Below are positions 1-10,753 of a DNA stretch of 64,000 nucleotides, piece by piece (the stretch's first letter is position 1; the number at the start of each line of letters is the position of its first letter). The position numbers and the translations under genes are program-made. The stretch comes from Neoechinorhynchus agilis (Eukaryota; Acanthocephala), in contig CM121341.1 of the NCBI GenBank assembly GCA_051530055.1, positions 10,850,001 through 10,914,000 on the forward strand, read 5' to 3'. The notes beneath the pieces are model-generated. The model saw nothing but the letters and a program-made list of their open reading frames with translations. It made no database searches and had not been told where the DNA came from.

Positions 1-262
1 GCCATTTGATGCAAGCGTCTACTAGTACAAGGTATACTATACCGTTGACGGGGCCAGCGAGGTCCACGTGTACACGCTTCCATGGATTCGTTTTCCAATT
101 CCGACTTAATAGTAGCGTTTCGGCCTTATTCGGTCGATTCGCTTGACACATCGAACATGTTCCTATCTTGCTTTTGATAGCATCCTCCATTTTCGGCCAA
201 TATTCATAATATCGACGAAGTGCTATCATCGCCTCCCGTCCAGGATGCCCGCTGTGCAATCT
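1..262 (-). mobile_element. Gypsy integrase fragment (fossil), window edge
   Basis: On the minus strand this encodes the zinc-binding end and the start of the core of a Gypsy-type integrase: an HSGHPG...YWPKM region, a C..C pair and a VHVDLAGPV core start. It is the mirror of 29369-29630, where the element continues. It is cut by the window edge. Family: Gypsy, K02A2.6-like. It is a broken remnant, and near-identical copies elsewhere in the window suggest it is relatively young. Confidence 0.8.
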
Positions 263-266
263 GTCG

Positions 267-515
267 ATGACAGTTATTCTTAGTAGTCGTGATATGGTTA
301 CATGTAAAGCGAACGAAAACGCACCGAGCCGTCTGGAAGTCGTGTTGTTTAAACATACTAGAAGAATTGTTCAAATGAGAAGTATTAAATATGCATTGAG
401 AGCAATTGATGCACTGAGTAAAAACGACAAACGAGTTTTAAAGCGAAAGCTTAAACTGTTTAGAACAATAAGGAAATCAAAAAAGATCCGATATTATAAA
501 CGAGACAAAAAGTGA
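267..515 (+). CDS. Small basic 82-aa ORF, unrecognised
   Basis: The 82-residue frame is very rich in Lys and Arg (ending in KSKKIRYYKRDKK), with no recognised domain, signal peptide or membrane segment. It starts within a few bases of the Gypsy integrase junction, so its true 5' end may have been lost when the two sequences were joined. The same frame recurs at 29116-29364 (mirror) and at 50081-50329, where only a couple of residues differ. It lies between unit U and Gypsy, in the opposite orientation to both. It may be part of U's parent element or a chance open frame in a repeat. Confidence 0.3.
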   Translation: MTVILSSRDMVTCKANENAPSRLEVVLFKHTRRIVQMRSIKYALRAIDALSKNDKRVLKRKLKLFRTIRKSKKIRYYKRDKK

Positions 516-776
516 TCGATTAGTCGTAAGTGTCATTAAAGTCGATATAGTTCTCTTAAAAACAACGAAAAGTGTTGCACTTTTTAACTTTGACGATGAT
601 AAATTAGCGAGCCCGATTCGCCTAGTCATCGGCACAACAGTCATGAACAAGAAATTGGCGGATGATATATTAACCTTTGATTTTTGTATGTGTCATTTTT
701 CCTAGTTAACGCTTACCGATTTCAATTTTTATCTTACTTGATGAGCCGAGATACTCATGTGCAATGCTTACTTGAT

Positions 777-1106
777 TCAAGGATCCGAGAGTCGTCCGCG
801 AAATAAATGTTTCAACATGGTACCGCCATACATACTCAAATTGCGACTATGCTTTATTTTAGAAAAAATTATGAAACTATCACGCCTATCGATTACTGTA
901 TTACGTTCAATTTCCACTCTCGGTCGACCGTCCTTTTCTATTGCGTCTTCTACTGTGGTGCTTTTTTCGTCTTGGTTTCTCGTCATTATTTTCATTAAAG
1001 CGATTTGCGCTCCGATCGCAGTAGTCGTTAACGTATTTTGTAATAATATCGGCATTTTTATTACCTTCCGCCGTACCGAGTATTCTAGAATTGTGAGCAA
1101 CTTCAA
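777..1106 (-). CDS. Unit U ORF 2, 109 aa, overlaps ORF 1
   Basis: This second minus-strand frame overlaps the end of the 163-aa frame by about 200 bp and runs about 130 bp past it. It is basic and has no recognised domain; the C-terminal part reads like IIFSKIKHSRNL followed by a basic RGRLSDP end. It is open in all five copies of U. The overlap could mean a second protein, a frameshift-made extension or simple chance; the sequence alone does not decide. Confidence 0.3.
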   Translation of the reverse strand: MKLLTILEYSVRRKVIKMPILLQNTLTTTAIGAQIALMKIMTRNQDEKSTTVEDAIEKDGRPRVEIERNTVIDRRDSFIIFSKIKHSRNLSMYGGTMLKHLFRGRLSDP

Positions 1107-1398
1107 GGAGATAATGCATGCAAAGTTCCTCCTTTTTCAAAAGATCGACGAATATACCCTTATAAAACTGCAAACAAAGTCCAATGAGACTGGAATTCAC
1201 GAACCCATTGAAGACTCTTGACGCAAAATTGTTTTGTTGATTCGCTTGGATTTTGTAATTAAATTGTGGCATCGCTTGAAATGAATATTGTTGATCACAA
1301 GGATGGAAGTATGAGCTCGGATGAATAAAGACCTCCGGCATCGTAACGTTTGTCATTGAAGGCGGATATAGCACCAAATAAGGATTACAAAAATGCAT
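907..1398 (-). CDS. Unit U ORF 1, 163 aa, unrecognised
   Basis: The frame starts at an ATG (MHFCNPYLVLYPP). Its N-terminal 50 residues are rich in Pro, Tyr and Gln. The middle (about 60-125) looks alpha-helical (LLKKEELCMHYLLEVAH). The C-terminal tail (about 138-163) is strongly basic (PRRKKHHSRRRNRKGR), resembling a nuclear-localisation or nucleic-acid-binding tail. There is no transmembrane segment or signal peptide. The frame is open in all five copies of U, and most residues between copies are identical. About 200 bp of its 3' part overlaps the 109-aa frame. I do not recognise the family; it could be an accessory protein of an unknown mobile or virus-like element. Confidence 0.45.
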   Translation of the reverse strand: MHFCNPYLVLYPPSMTNVTMPEVFIHPSSYFHPCDQQYSFQAMPQFNYKIQANQQNNFASRVFNGFVNSSLIGLCLQFYKGIFVDLLKKEELCMHYLLEVAHNSRILGTAEGNKNADIITKYVNDYCDRSANRFNENNDEKPRRKKHHSRRRNRKGRSTESGN

Positions 1399-2109
1399 CG
1401 GCGAGAGATTGTGAGTCTAAGAACCCATCAACCGGAAAAATAGGCGGAACATAAACAAATAATTAGAGCGTAACATTGAAATGTTTTGTAAACAACTCGA
1501 TTTGTTTTCCGGCAAATTTCGGTATTTATCAGCAAATGTCCGTATTCGAGTGAACCCAAAGAATTAGTTGGCCTCTCTAAAGCGCTGTTTTAATTAAAAA
1601 AGCAAAAGATATGTGCAGGGGATTGGCTTCAGTATTTTTCACGAGAAATAAAGTAAATTCCAAATCCCAGTAGTCTACGAGATTTTTAACTAGCAAATTC
1701 TATAACCGATTTAAATCGGATTTCATCAAAACTTAAACATTGGTCACTGCGTTGCGCCCTAACGAATTGGATTTTGGACGTCTAACGTTGCTAATAAAAT
1801 TTATAATTGCAATAGCTTGATTACTTAGTCACGAAAATTGACATTGAACTGAATCCTGCGAGATCACTCTGCACCTGTTACATCTTCTAGGAAGCTCTAT
1901 TTTTGACTCAAATGTGGAAAATGAGATTGCCAATCTTCAACTCCAAGTTTCGGTGCTGTGTGAACGAACTAATGAATTATCCTAACACGAGGCTCTGCTC
2001 CTGATGCATACATAAGATTTATTTGAAGGAAAACATTAGATGATTAACCGACATAATTTATGTGTAGGAATAATTATAATTCGATAGTAATAAAGTTATA
2101 TCATCGCTA

Positions 2110-2265
2110 TCCATTTAAGCGCTTGTTTCCAGGAGTAAGGGAGTTTGCCCAGAGCTTCTAGGAAAGTGATAATGTACTTTAATCGTTATTCGGGGTCTTC
2201 TTCTAGAGTAAAAAACTAGGCCCGAGATTGCCCAAGAGTTCCAAATCTTTTTGGTATCATGAGAG
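2110..2265 (-). mobile_element. LINE-B RT 3' remnant
   Basis: On the minus strand this reads IWNSWAISGLVF, the same motif found near the end of the LINE-B reverse transcriptase at 39020-39070. It is a short 3' piece, too decayed for a long open frame. It is oriented opposite to the LINE-B ORF1/ORF2 fragment that follows at 2340-3410. Confidence 0.6.
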
Positions 2266-2339
2266 CAGAGTCTAAGTTTAAAAGCTCTTCTAGAAATCCA
2301 TATCCACTAATTGGCCATTGAGGTAACCTTCAAGTTCTG

Positions 2340-3410
2340 TCATTCATCCTCCGACCAATCACTCAGACACAACGATCGGCCATAGTTCTCCAAACCTCGA
2401 CCGGATTCTGAATGATTTCTCGGTGAATGTACTGAAGATGGTTGATCGGAGAATCGCAACTCCCATCCGGAATTTGGAAACACGCATTGAGAAGCATTTG
2501 AGTCTCCTCAGCTCAACCATTCAACAGAGCTTTAATCGAATGAATCAAGTATCGATCGAAGGCACACCTTCAGTTGCCTGAAGACCTCTGGATCAATCGT
2601 CCGAATCTGTTGGTTTAACCGAAGTAGTCGACATGAACGATGACGATATCTTCGTGCGACAAATAATCGATGAGCAGGGAAAAATTTGCGCCAAGGGTAT
2701 CTCGGACTTAATCAAAAGGAGGAGAGCTGTCTAATGACATGACTAAGGTTGGTGCAGTGGAACGCAGGCGGTCGATCTTGTTTGCCCGATATAGCCCCCG
2801 TAGCCCATAATGCCGAGATAATGTTCATTCAATAAGCCAAATGCGCCAGTCGCTCGTTCGATTTGCCCGAATCTATCGCTCAGCTCGGCTCGAATTTCTC
2901 CACATTCATTACTCCTCCATCTAAGCTGCTTTCCCAGGGCCTTTTGTCAATCTTCAGAACCAATCTTTTTCCGGTTATTATGAGTATCCGGTTATTATCA
3001 GTAACTATGTCTATGTTCGACCTAGGAAAATCCACCTTAGAGATATCAAAGAAGTACTGAAAGGGCTATTGGTCTCGGGGGCTGATCTTTTATTCCGGGA
3101 TTTTAATGACCCCTCTGGGAAGTGGATTCGAGCGGTCTCGCGTGCCACAGATAACCACGAGCTTATTTGCCCTCTTTTTCCAACTTTCTCTCATGCCAGC
3201 GATAGTTCATACTTAGATTTATGCATTCCAAAGAAAGGCTTGCATCTGAGGCCAGTAGTTTCCTCACAAACCTCTTTTTTCAAGATTTGTGGGCATGATG
3301 CGGTTCTATGGAACCTCTCTAAAAACACTCTACTAAGGAGGAAATTCAAATTAGATACGCATAATATTCAATTCTTTAATTAGGATACTATGATATTTCT
3401 AAAAAGCGGG
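2340..3410 (+). mobile_element. LINE-B fragment: ORF1 tail and ORF2 endonuclease
   Basis: The plus strand holds the C-terminal part of an ORF1 (about 2350-2734), with a helical RILNDFSVNVLKMVDRRI stretch and one in-frame stop near 2577. ORF2 follows at about 2744 with the classic LINE start LRLVQWNAGG. The APE-type endonuclease runs to about 3383: a DF(N/S)DPSGKW region, PTFSHASDSSYLDL, and a C-terminal G(H/Q)DAV motif in place of SDH. The N-terminal endonuclease is frameshifted around 2865-3069. The RT is missing here. The copy at 37404-39215 is its closest relative and does reach the RT, but lacks about 470 bp corresponding to 2299-2769. Confidence 0.75.
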
Positions 3411-3603
3411 CAATCATTATCTCATTACGAAATAAACGATCACCTAGCGGAAGCAAGTTACGCGTTCCTGACAATCGTCTCTAAGTCCAATTTCGCAACG
3501 ACTAAACCCTGTCTTCTGAAGTCTTTAATTTAATGTACAGAATAGCGACATTTAATGAATTACAGCCTCTATAAGTTTTCTATTTGGTTACTTTTCTTTA
3601 CAT

Positions 3604-5225
3604 TCACCACCTCCCACCAAATTCCAGCTTTTGTCCTTCCTCGACCGTCGCCATCACGCTGGCAGCATTGCCCCGTTGTACTGCCAGCGAGATATTTTGT
3701 CGAAGAAATAAGCCTGCCCTTGAGTCTCCGGTTGCCTCTCTATGGGAAACAACTTTTCGTGGCTCGTTCTGAGGGTAATGAGACGGCAGCTCAGTTTTGG
3801 TCTTCTCTTTATTGGCCATGCCGGAGTCGATTTCAGCTGACCTGCGATTTCCGTAGGATTAGTACCTTGGCTCCCTACTGCTCCCAATGGTGGCGAATTG
3901 CAGCCAAGAAAAGTTTCGTCCCTGGAAGAGGCGGCTGGCGCCTGGATTAAAGATGCTGGACTGCCCAAAGTGGTGTAGGAGTTATGCAGGGAACATTCTG
4001 TTTTCTCTTCGAACACACCAGTACATCCAGAATTCTTGCCCATCCAACGCCGTAGAGTGGATCATTCTGCCAATGAGATAATTAAGGTCTGGCGGATTCC
4101 TGGTGCAACCGATGAAAACTCATCCAATATAATTGACCCGTCTTTTTCCTTCATGTGTAGCAGCAGAATTTGGCACTTTGCGTAATTTAGTTGCAACCCC
4201 AGTTCTTTGGTTTTTTCTACGAGTATTTTAAAATCGTCCAGAACTAATGCCGGATAGTCTCCTAAAGTTGCGTCGTCAAGATACCAAGCATTGAATTTAG
4301 ACTTTAAAGATTTAGCAACGTGATTAACTGCGACTGAGAAACCGATAGGGCCCAGGGGGTCTCTTTGTTGAACTCCGGACTCCGACCATATTATATTATT
4401 CTCATATATTAGAGGCGTCTTTGAGCCGTAAGCTGTTTGAAAGTACGGGAAAATTTCCGGTACGTTTTCGATCACCCTATTTAGGAGGGCACGTCGATTC
4501 AATGAGTTGAACGCGTTTTTGAAGTCGAGTTTAAGCACAACACTTGGCGAGGTCGAATTTTCAATATAATTACGAAGAGCATGAACGATCGCCTCGGCAC
4601 CACACGAGGTACAGCAACCAAGTTGTGCAAGTCGAAGTTGTGCGCCTACCTTGTCTGTGATTCGTTTACATAGAACTTTAGCGGTAAGTCTACGAAGTGC
4701 ACAGCCTATTGCAATGGGTCGAACGCCTCCATCTTTTTTCGATAAAGCACACAAGGAAGCTGAGAAAAAGAGCTGCTGACAAACTTTACTGAGACCGCCC
4801 ATTGTGAATCGATCGATAAGTTTGATAAGTGAATTTTCGAGAGAGATAGCTCCAGTTCTGGCTGTAAAGGACATCAAGTCCTTTAGGTGTTGAGGTCGTA
4901 GACCATCTAAATCATGCCCGGATCCGTTAGAAAAGGAGAAAACGCTCCGTTTCATCTCATCAATAGAGGTCAAATTATTCGTATCCGGCGGAGTTGTTGA
5001 GTTAAAAGGCAAGGCGATATTTCCGTCCAAGCGTGGATGTCTCGCTTGTAATAAAATTAGAGTTTCAGGGATGTCATGACAGAAAGATTCATCAGACGAC
5101 GGAATGCGCACCGCTCCACGAATATCCCCAACGCTCAATTTGGCTGAAAACAGTCTTCCAATCGGTCGAGATTTATATTGACGCTCTTCTTTGATCTCTG
5201 GGTAATATTCTTGGTAAATTCGAGC
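3604..5225 (-). mobile_element. RT-C element: WYLDD-type reverse transcriptase
   Basis: The main minus-strand frame (5138 down to 4062, 358 aa; open upstream to about 5225) is a reverse transcriptase. It has VVLKLDFKNAFNSLNR (motif A), GVQQRDPLGPIGFSVA (motif B) and AWYLDDATLG (motif C with YLDD instead of YADD). Further down, after breaks, a frame at 3819-3604 carries GDSRAGLFLRQNISLAVQRG, the conserved C-terminal signature of this RT group. The Q-R-D in motif B is unusual, since QGD is expected in the group. It is a non-LTR-like RT of uncertain clade, without a recognisable endonuclease here. It is broken between the RT and its C-terminus. Confidence 0.8.
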
Positions 5226-5342
5226 TTAATTTTAAAAAAATATTTTTAAAAATAGTGGACATCCTCAGAAACAAATTACACGCTGCGTTCAAGGCAAGAG
5301 TTACTGGAATAGAAGATCAACACAGAGATCGTATGAGGAAAA

Positions 5343-5716
5343 ACGATACATAAACATCCCTTATGTAAATGAAAAACGGCACAAAAATTTGAACTCAAAA
5401 ATAGTGAATGCGTATTGACTAAAAGGAATGAAAGCAATAACTTACACCAAACAACAAAAGACCCTCAACGATACATAAACATCCCTTATGTAAATGAAAA
5501 ATGGCACAAAAATTTGAACTCAAAAATAGTGAATGCGTATTGACTAAAAGGAATTAGAGCAATAACTTACACCAAACAACAAAAGACCCTCAACGATACA
5601 TAAACATCCCTTATGTAAATGAAAAATGGCACAAAAATTTGAACTCAAAAATAGTGAATGCGTATTGACTAAAAGGAATTAGAGCAATAACTTACACCAA
5701 ACAACAAAAGACCCTC
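5343..5716. repeat. 125-bp tandem repeat, three copies
   Basis: Three head-to-tail copies start at 5343, 5468 and 5593, each beginning acgatacataaacatccc and ending near aaagaccctc. They differ at only a couple of positions. No frame runs through them. The array lies between the RT-C element and a LINE-A linker fragment, and is a short minisatellite, not a CRISPR (units too long, no spacers). Confidence 0.95.
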
Positions 5717-5719
5717 GAT

Positions 5720-6092
5720 GCTTTCATAAGTTCTGCGAAGGGTGACCCACCACTGATTCCAAATGTTGGATGGCAGTGCTGATGCGAAGATCAATCATTC
5801 TCATTATGTTGTTTGTAAATTCGGCCATCTTGGTGTCTAGGGAATGCGTAGCGGTAGGGGGGTTCGAAATGACCTCTCAAGACATGAAATAGCAGAAAAG
5901 TATGCTTTCAAGGAAAACTTTTTTAACCATATTTATCTCCTTTAAATCCTCGAAACTTAATCTTTTATTCCATTTATCCAAGAGTTTATTTCGGTTATTA
6001 ATATTTACAACGTTGAAAGCTTTTGGAGAACAAGATAGTGTTATTGGCCCCCGAGTCACTTCCACAGTAACCAAGCAAAGATTCTTTGTCAA
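5720..6092 (-). mobile_element. LINE fragments: LINE-A ORF2 linker and ORF1-like helix
   Basis: The 71-aa minus-strand frame at 6092-5877 contains LSFEDLKEINMVKKVF, matching the linker between endonuclease and RT in other LINE-A copies (NLSFFELMKFNIVKKVIIP at 55460-55515; VTFEDLCKINIVRKFIIP at 33415-33470). Immediately downstream, at 5875-5720, a different frame reads MAEFTNNIMRMIDLRI, similar to the LINE-B ORF1 helix at 2350-2500. These are short fossil pieces joined end to end. Confidence 0.55.
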
Positions 6093-6276
6093 TTTCCATT
6101 GATATTCTGCTTATCTAGGGCGGACTCCATGATGGCATTGAAGATACTCCAAAAAGATTACGCCTTAAAATTTGGCGTTATAAGTCGCCACGGGTGTAGA
6201 CACGTTCGCGGCAAGTAACAAGAGGTTTGTGGTGCAATCCCCAGGGGAAGCGGCTACTGCGGCGGAGGACTGAAAG

Positions 6277-6510
6277 GTGGCGCAGTATAGAGAATTTAGT
6301 AGGTCTCACGTTTTTATACCCTTTGGAGTGGAGACTCTTGGTGCGCTCGGTAGCTCGCCACTTAGATTTACGAAGGAGTTATCGAGTAGACTCCAGGCTA
6401 AGACAGGAAATACAAGAGCTGGAGCCTTCCTACGCCAAAACATTGGTCTCGCGATCCAAAGAGGAAACAAGGCGAGTGTGGTCGGACCACTGAGGGGAGA
6501 GCTAAACGTT
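6277..6510 (+). mobile_element. RT-C C-terminal fragment
   Basis: The plus-strand frame reads PFGVETLGALG then TRAGAFLRQNIGLAIQRGN, the conserved C-terminal signature of the RT-C reverse transcriptase. It is in the opposite orientation to the main RT-C body at 3604-5225, so it comes from a different copy. The frame runs open to 6564, but the family match ends around 6500. Confidence 0.65.
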
Positions 6511-6564
6511 TTGTTGTTGTGTGTGCAACCGGTGAAAATTTGGAAAATAATGGACGAATTTTAA

Positions 6565-7424
6565 AAAATTGAATAATCGGTGTTTTGTTGATACGATCGC
6601 ACTTGTTTGCTCTGGGACTGTTGCACCATAAAAAACTTACATTTTTCATATTTTTTATTTTTTAAATAATGACTTCTGTACCGAATACATTTGGGATTTT
6701 CTTGCTTCATCGAATTTTTTATTGCCATGTTAAATGTCCCAGCTCGCCAATGGTGGAGGTCGTGCCCATAATGCTGGCATAGTTCCTATCAGTTTCTTTA
6801 ACATCGCTAATAATCATTCTTTTTCTTTGTCTTTAAAGTGGCCAGGGCGTTTTTTTTGTAAAACAACCTGAACTTCAATGATTTAGAATTGTAGCTTTAA
6901 CAACCCGTTGTAGCATCTGCCCCTTTCTTATTGATATCCACCGACTTAATCCAATTTCGAACTGGTATCATCAGATGAATTCATCCTCTGAGCAAAGAAT
7001 CGCTTTGAAGTACCCAAACGTGTACTCATCGTTCCTGGGCCAAACAAGCACGGCGAATGGCAGCAGTTTAAGCTGATTCCAGCCGATTGCTATTTTAATA
7101 GCGAATGCGCAATATTTCGTTGGACTTTTTGGGCATGGTGATTCCATTAAAGATAACGGAGTCTGCAAAATGCGGTCTTATAAATTAATCCAGTCGCATA
7201 CACCGATTGAACAACTTAACTACGGTCGATGAGGGTCGAAAATCGTTTTCTCACGAACGTTTTGGATGAATCGACTACATTATTTGTGCAGCAAATATCG
7301 CCATGCAATATACAACCGGAAACCTTTCTTTAAAAATATCTTAGCTGTACAAATTTTAATCTCTACCTACAATCTTTGACAAAATGCCTTTTTACTTCTT
7401 TAAATCAATTCCCGAACACTCACA
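6565..7424. other. No recognised gene
   Basis: AT-rich sequence with only short open frames. A 65-aa minus-strand frame at 6971-7168 has no recognisable motif. The end next to 7425 is probably the 3' untranslated region of the SLC22-like gene. Confidence 0.6.
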
Positions 7425-8460
7425 CTAATCTTCATTTTTTATATCCTGAAGCTCCCACACGTGTTCATCATTTAACTTCCTCAGCATCCAACTAAATGTT
7501 TCTCTTGCGCATTGTCCTAGCCCCTTCATATCAGAAAGTTCTGCCATCGTATGGTATTTTGTTTCAGGTAAAAAGATTATCAGTATGGCAGCAAAAAGTG
7601 CAAAACCTCCATTCGAGAGCATAGTTGCGAGTCTTTGAGTAGTCAGTTGATCTTTCAAGAAAGGACTTAAAGCTGTTACTATTCCAGCGACAAAAAAAGC
7701 AAATCCAAATCCGAATTGTCTGTACTTCGTTGGAAATAGCTCTGTTACGAGCATCCAAACGATATCACCATTAGTCGAAGTCGAGAACTTTGCGATGTGA
7801 TTGAAGACCTTCAAGGCTTCGTTATTGCTTGAAGGAAGGACAAATATGAATGCAAGCAAAAGATTGCTGAAAAGACTTAGAGTTTTTCGTCCGAAGAATT
7901 TCGCTGCGACGCTGCATAAGACAAACTGTGGAATTTCAATAATAGTTGTGATAAAGAAATGGAGGTAGATGTTGGACGAAAATGCGGACGCTGATAGTGT
8001 AAATCCGAAATAACCAAAAAAGCCAATGACATTATGATACATCCACAAAACAACGAGTATGGAAACACAATTGACGAAAACATTGCTTTTAAGTTTTTCT
8101 TTATCCGATTTAGCAGCGTTACACGAGTTTGGACCTCTGAATTATCGGCTATTAGTCTGATGTCGTCAAGTAAAAGAAACATTTGATCTTGTGGTTTCGT
8201 TGAATTCATTTTGTATGCTTCGGTTAATATTTCATTTACATCAGCTTTTCGTTTATGAACTGCAAGCCAAAATAAACTTTCTCTCATAATCCAATAATGG
8301 AGTACAGTGATTGCGACTGTAACATAAACTGTCAAATAAAGATTCCGCCACCCTCTAACAAAATAAGCGACTAAATCCAACATCAACATTCCTATACACC
8401 AAACGAAATTAGCTTTTATGAACGGGATACCTCTGTATTCGACTGCGAAAATTTCAACGC
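7425..8460 (-). pseudogene. SLC22-like organic ion transporter, 3' part
   Basis: The minus-strand frames encode the C-terminal two thirds of a 12-TM major-facilitator transporter of the SLC22 (organic cation/carnitine/anion) type: the TM4-TM6 region with YFVRGWRNLYL and ESLFWLAVHKRKADVNEIL, the large central loop, then TM7-TM12 with LWMYHNVIGFFGYFG, EIPQFVL, the FFGRKTL loop, TELFPTKYRQFGFGF and LPETKYHTMAEL. It would transport small organic ions at the plasma membrane. A single frame change near 8085-8101, in an A-rich run, splits it into two overlapping frames; this may be an indel mutation or a sequencing error. A polypyrimidine tract plus AG just 5' of VEIFAVEY (8461-8480) fits a splice acceptor, so this may be the last exon of a host gene. 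The upstream exons are not seen; LINE-A lies there instead. Confidence 0.75.
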
Positions 8461-8479
8461 TAAGAATATGACAAGAAAT

Positions 8480-10007
8480 TTCACCCATCTGTCAGGCGAA
8501 GAGTTGCTCTCTTCCCTAAAAAAGATTTTAGGATCATTATTGTCCAACTTGTTTTCCGTTTTCCTTTTATAAGGATTAAAGGAAGGAGATTTATCCATAG
8601 TCATCACATTCACCTTATCTTCCATTGCGATATCTTCCATATTATCAACCATCCTACTCTCTTCCGACTTACACCTTCCCGAGTCACCGTTCTTGTCTAG
8701 TGAATTTTTTAACGAATTTATTATTACGCCTTTTTCTTCAATTTTTTTGTAAAGAACTTTGACTTGGTCTTGCAGGGAGCGAATTTGACCCACTAAGGAT
8801 TCCAAAAACTGTCCATCATATGCTTGGCTAAATGAAGTATTATGAGAACAGGAGCGCGAGGCTTGCTTCTGTTTACCCAGACATTGGATTTATAACCGTT
8901 AGAATTTTCATATGATTTGAAGTATTTTACTGCTGCAGGGCAGAACCTTTTAAAGGCTTCTTGATTTCCACCACAATTGCAACAACATATTCTACTGCGT
9001 TGGCATGATGAAGAAAAATGATTTTCAGCACAGGTGCCGCATTTCGTATCATTTTTGCATTGTGAAATAGAATGGCCCATTTGTTGCATTTCTTACATTG
9101 GGTCAAAATATAATCATAAATCGAGTTTGGTCTGGGAAAAGAAAAGTTTATCCAGTGGGCCAGAAAACCCGCCGAAGTGCCTTTTAATTTATAAATTATG
9201 TTAGATGAACATTGTACTAGTAGAGCATAAGGATGTTTATCCGGATTATTGAAGAGAAATTTAATAGTTTTAACTTGGAATTTTTGTTCAAACATAGAAA
9301 GGCCCTCCTGATTCATATTTGGAATATTGAAAACAAGCAGCGAAGTTTTACGCGAAATATCCGCAAAATCCACCTGACAATCTTTTAACATTTTAGAAAA
9401 ATCTCCACGCCCTTCATAACTTACGAATGCTATTAAGTGAGCCCATTTTGTTGAGAAATATTTTTTGATCTGATAAATTTTTACACTTCCCCATTTTTTT
9501 TGGTGATACTTAATTAGTAAGGTAATGTTTAACCACCTCGCTTAGAAAGGCACTTTTTAAATTTTCCTTTTTAATACGAAGAATAAATTCCTCTTTGAGT
9601 CTCCGGAATTTCGGCGTAAACTCCTGATGGACATCAACTGAGACTTAATAATTGAATGAGGAGTCATTATTATTCACAACTTTAGTTAAACTATGTATGT
9701 TTTCAAACCTTGGAGCATTGGAAGAGTTTAACCCATCTTTGTCTAAATTAACAACTTGCGTGTGGGGGGCCGAAAACCCATTATTGTTTAGGAAAACCAC
9801 ACTGGTCTTATCAACAAAACTCTGGGGGGTAGGACACCCATTACTCAAAACCACATCGAGAGGAATACCAACATACCCATCCCTGAGACCCTCCGAACTA
9901 ACGTTGTCATTGACCACCGGATTAGTTTTGCGTTTTTCAAAAGGATCAGGAGGCCTCAAATCATGGGATTCGATTTGACGCCTAGCAGTTGGATTTTTGC
10001 GCGACAT
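8480..10007 (-). mobile_element. LINE-A ORF1 (nucleic-acid-binding protein), broken
   Basis: On the minus strand, the N-terminal frame starts at ATG 10007 (MSRKNPTARRQ, 120 aa, low complexity). A central domain follows (9391-8927: ISRKTSLLVFNIPNMNQEG, then SIYDYILTQCKKCNKW). CCHC-type knuckles follow in another frame (9089-8793: GHSISQCKNDTKCGTCAENH). The C-terminal coiled coil is at 8805-8480 (SLQDQVKVLYKKIEEKG). The layout matches the intact LINE-A ORF1 at 31306-32271. There are at least three frame breaks. ORF2 is missing: the element stops at the SLC22 splice-acceptor-like sequence. Confidence 0.75.
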
Positions 10008-10074
10008 ATTACAGCAAATTTTAATGCTTTACTCCACCTCTGCACACTCGAAGGTGCATGCGCACACATATAAA

Positions 10075-10692
10075 TCAATAATTATGCGTGCACATGGATC
10101 GATGGTCACCACATCTTCTCCCCCACAGAAAATCGTCATAAGGTAATTTAGGCTTCCGCCGTATTCGATCACTACGCCTTGGTTGGATCGGTACCTGGCT
10201 GATCACTTCTTGGTCCTCGACGCGTGTTCCACCCTCTTCGTTCGTCGCTTTGTTAGGACGCATCACCTCAGTAACAGGAACGTTCTCGCCTACTCTGAAA
10301 ATGTTCAAATTATTAGCTTCCACCAACGACCAAGCCATATTGGATGCATAGAACTTCGTACCGATATCGTAACTTTCCAGCCTATCCTCTTCAAAGTTAG
10401 AAACTCCGAGTGAAACTCTGTCTCTATACTCCTTTTGGGGACAGTAACTGGAATTCATTAGATCACCAACGAGTCGACTGATTTTACACAATGTATCAAT
10501 GGTTCGATGGTTGACATCCGTTTCAAGCGGGTCGCGAGTCCATCTCGCAAAAGCCCAGGCCAGCGGATGAGCAGAATGAATCGATATACCCCGATTCCCC
10601 GTAGTGCTACTATAAGCATAGATATCGCTCACCGTTCCAACTCTTCGACGACCCGTATTTGGCACTCTGAAGGCTATCTGGCCGACATCCAA
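10075..10692 (-). other. Unrecognised 205-aa ORF with Gypsy-like tail (possible fossil)
   Basis: The first 130 residues match nothing I recognise. The last 30 contain RRSDRIRRKPKLPYDDF, resembling the tails of the Gypsy pol frames at 30300-30375 (RRSTWTRRRPVLPYDSYL) and 53520-53557 (RRSTRTRRPPEVW). Just beyond the end of the frame, a TGTGGTGACC start on the minus strand resembles the LTR start seen after the other Gypsy copies. It is best read as the 3' part of an old LTR or virus-like element carrying an unusual internal region. Together with its two neighbours it is broken. Confidence 0.4.
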
Positions 10693-10753
10693 CTGTCGAT
10701 AGAAAGGCTTCGAGAGGCCGGGCAGCTAATAAGGATTAGGTGGAAATTGTTCA

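Larger units (their letters stand above)
625..1953 (-). repeat. Repeat unit U, copy 1
   Basis: One of five copies of a 1.1-1.4 kb unit, at 625-1953, 27678-29006, 35719-37050, 42190-43267 and 50439-51768. The shared edge on the low-coordinate side is gtcatcggcacaacag. The other edge abuts different sequence in different copies: LINE-B DNA here, Gypsy RNase H in copy 5 and Gypsy integrase in copy 4. On the minus strand it carries about 550 bp without a long ORF, then overlapping ORFs of 163 and 109 aa. I see no terminal inverted repeats, poly-A tail or known enzyme, so the class is unknown. Confidence 0.8.

Noticed and set aside
5343-5716. CRISPR array.
   Set aside because: Contiguous 125-bp units without spacers in a eukaryotic transposon context.
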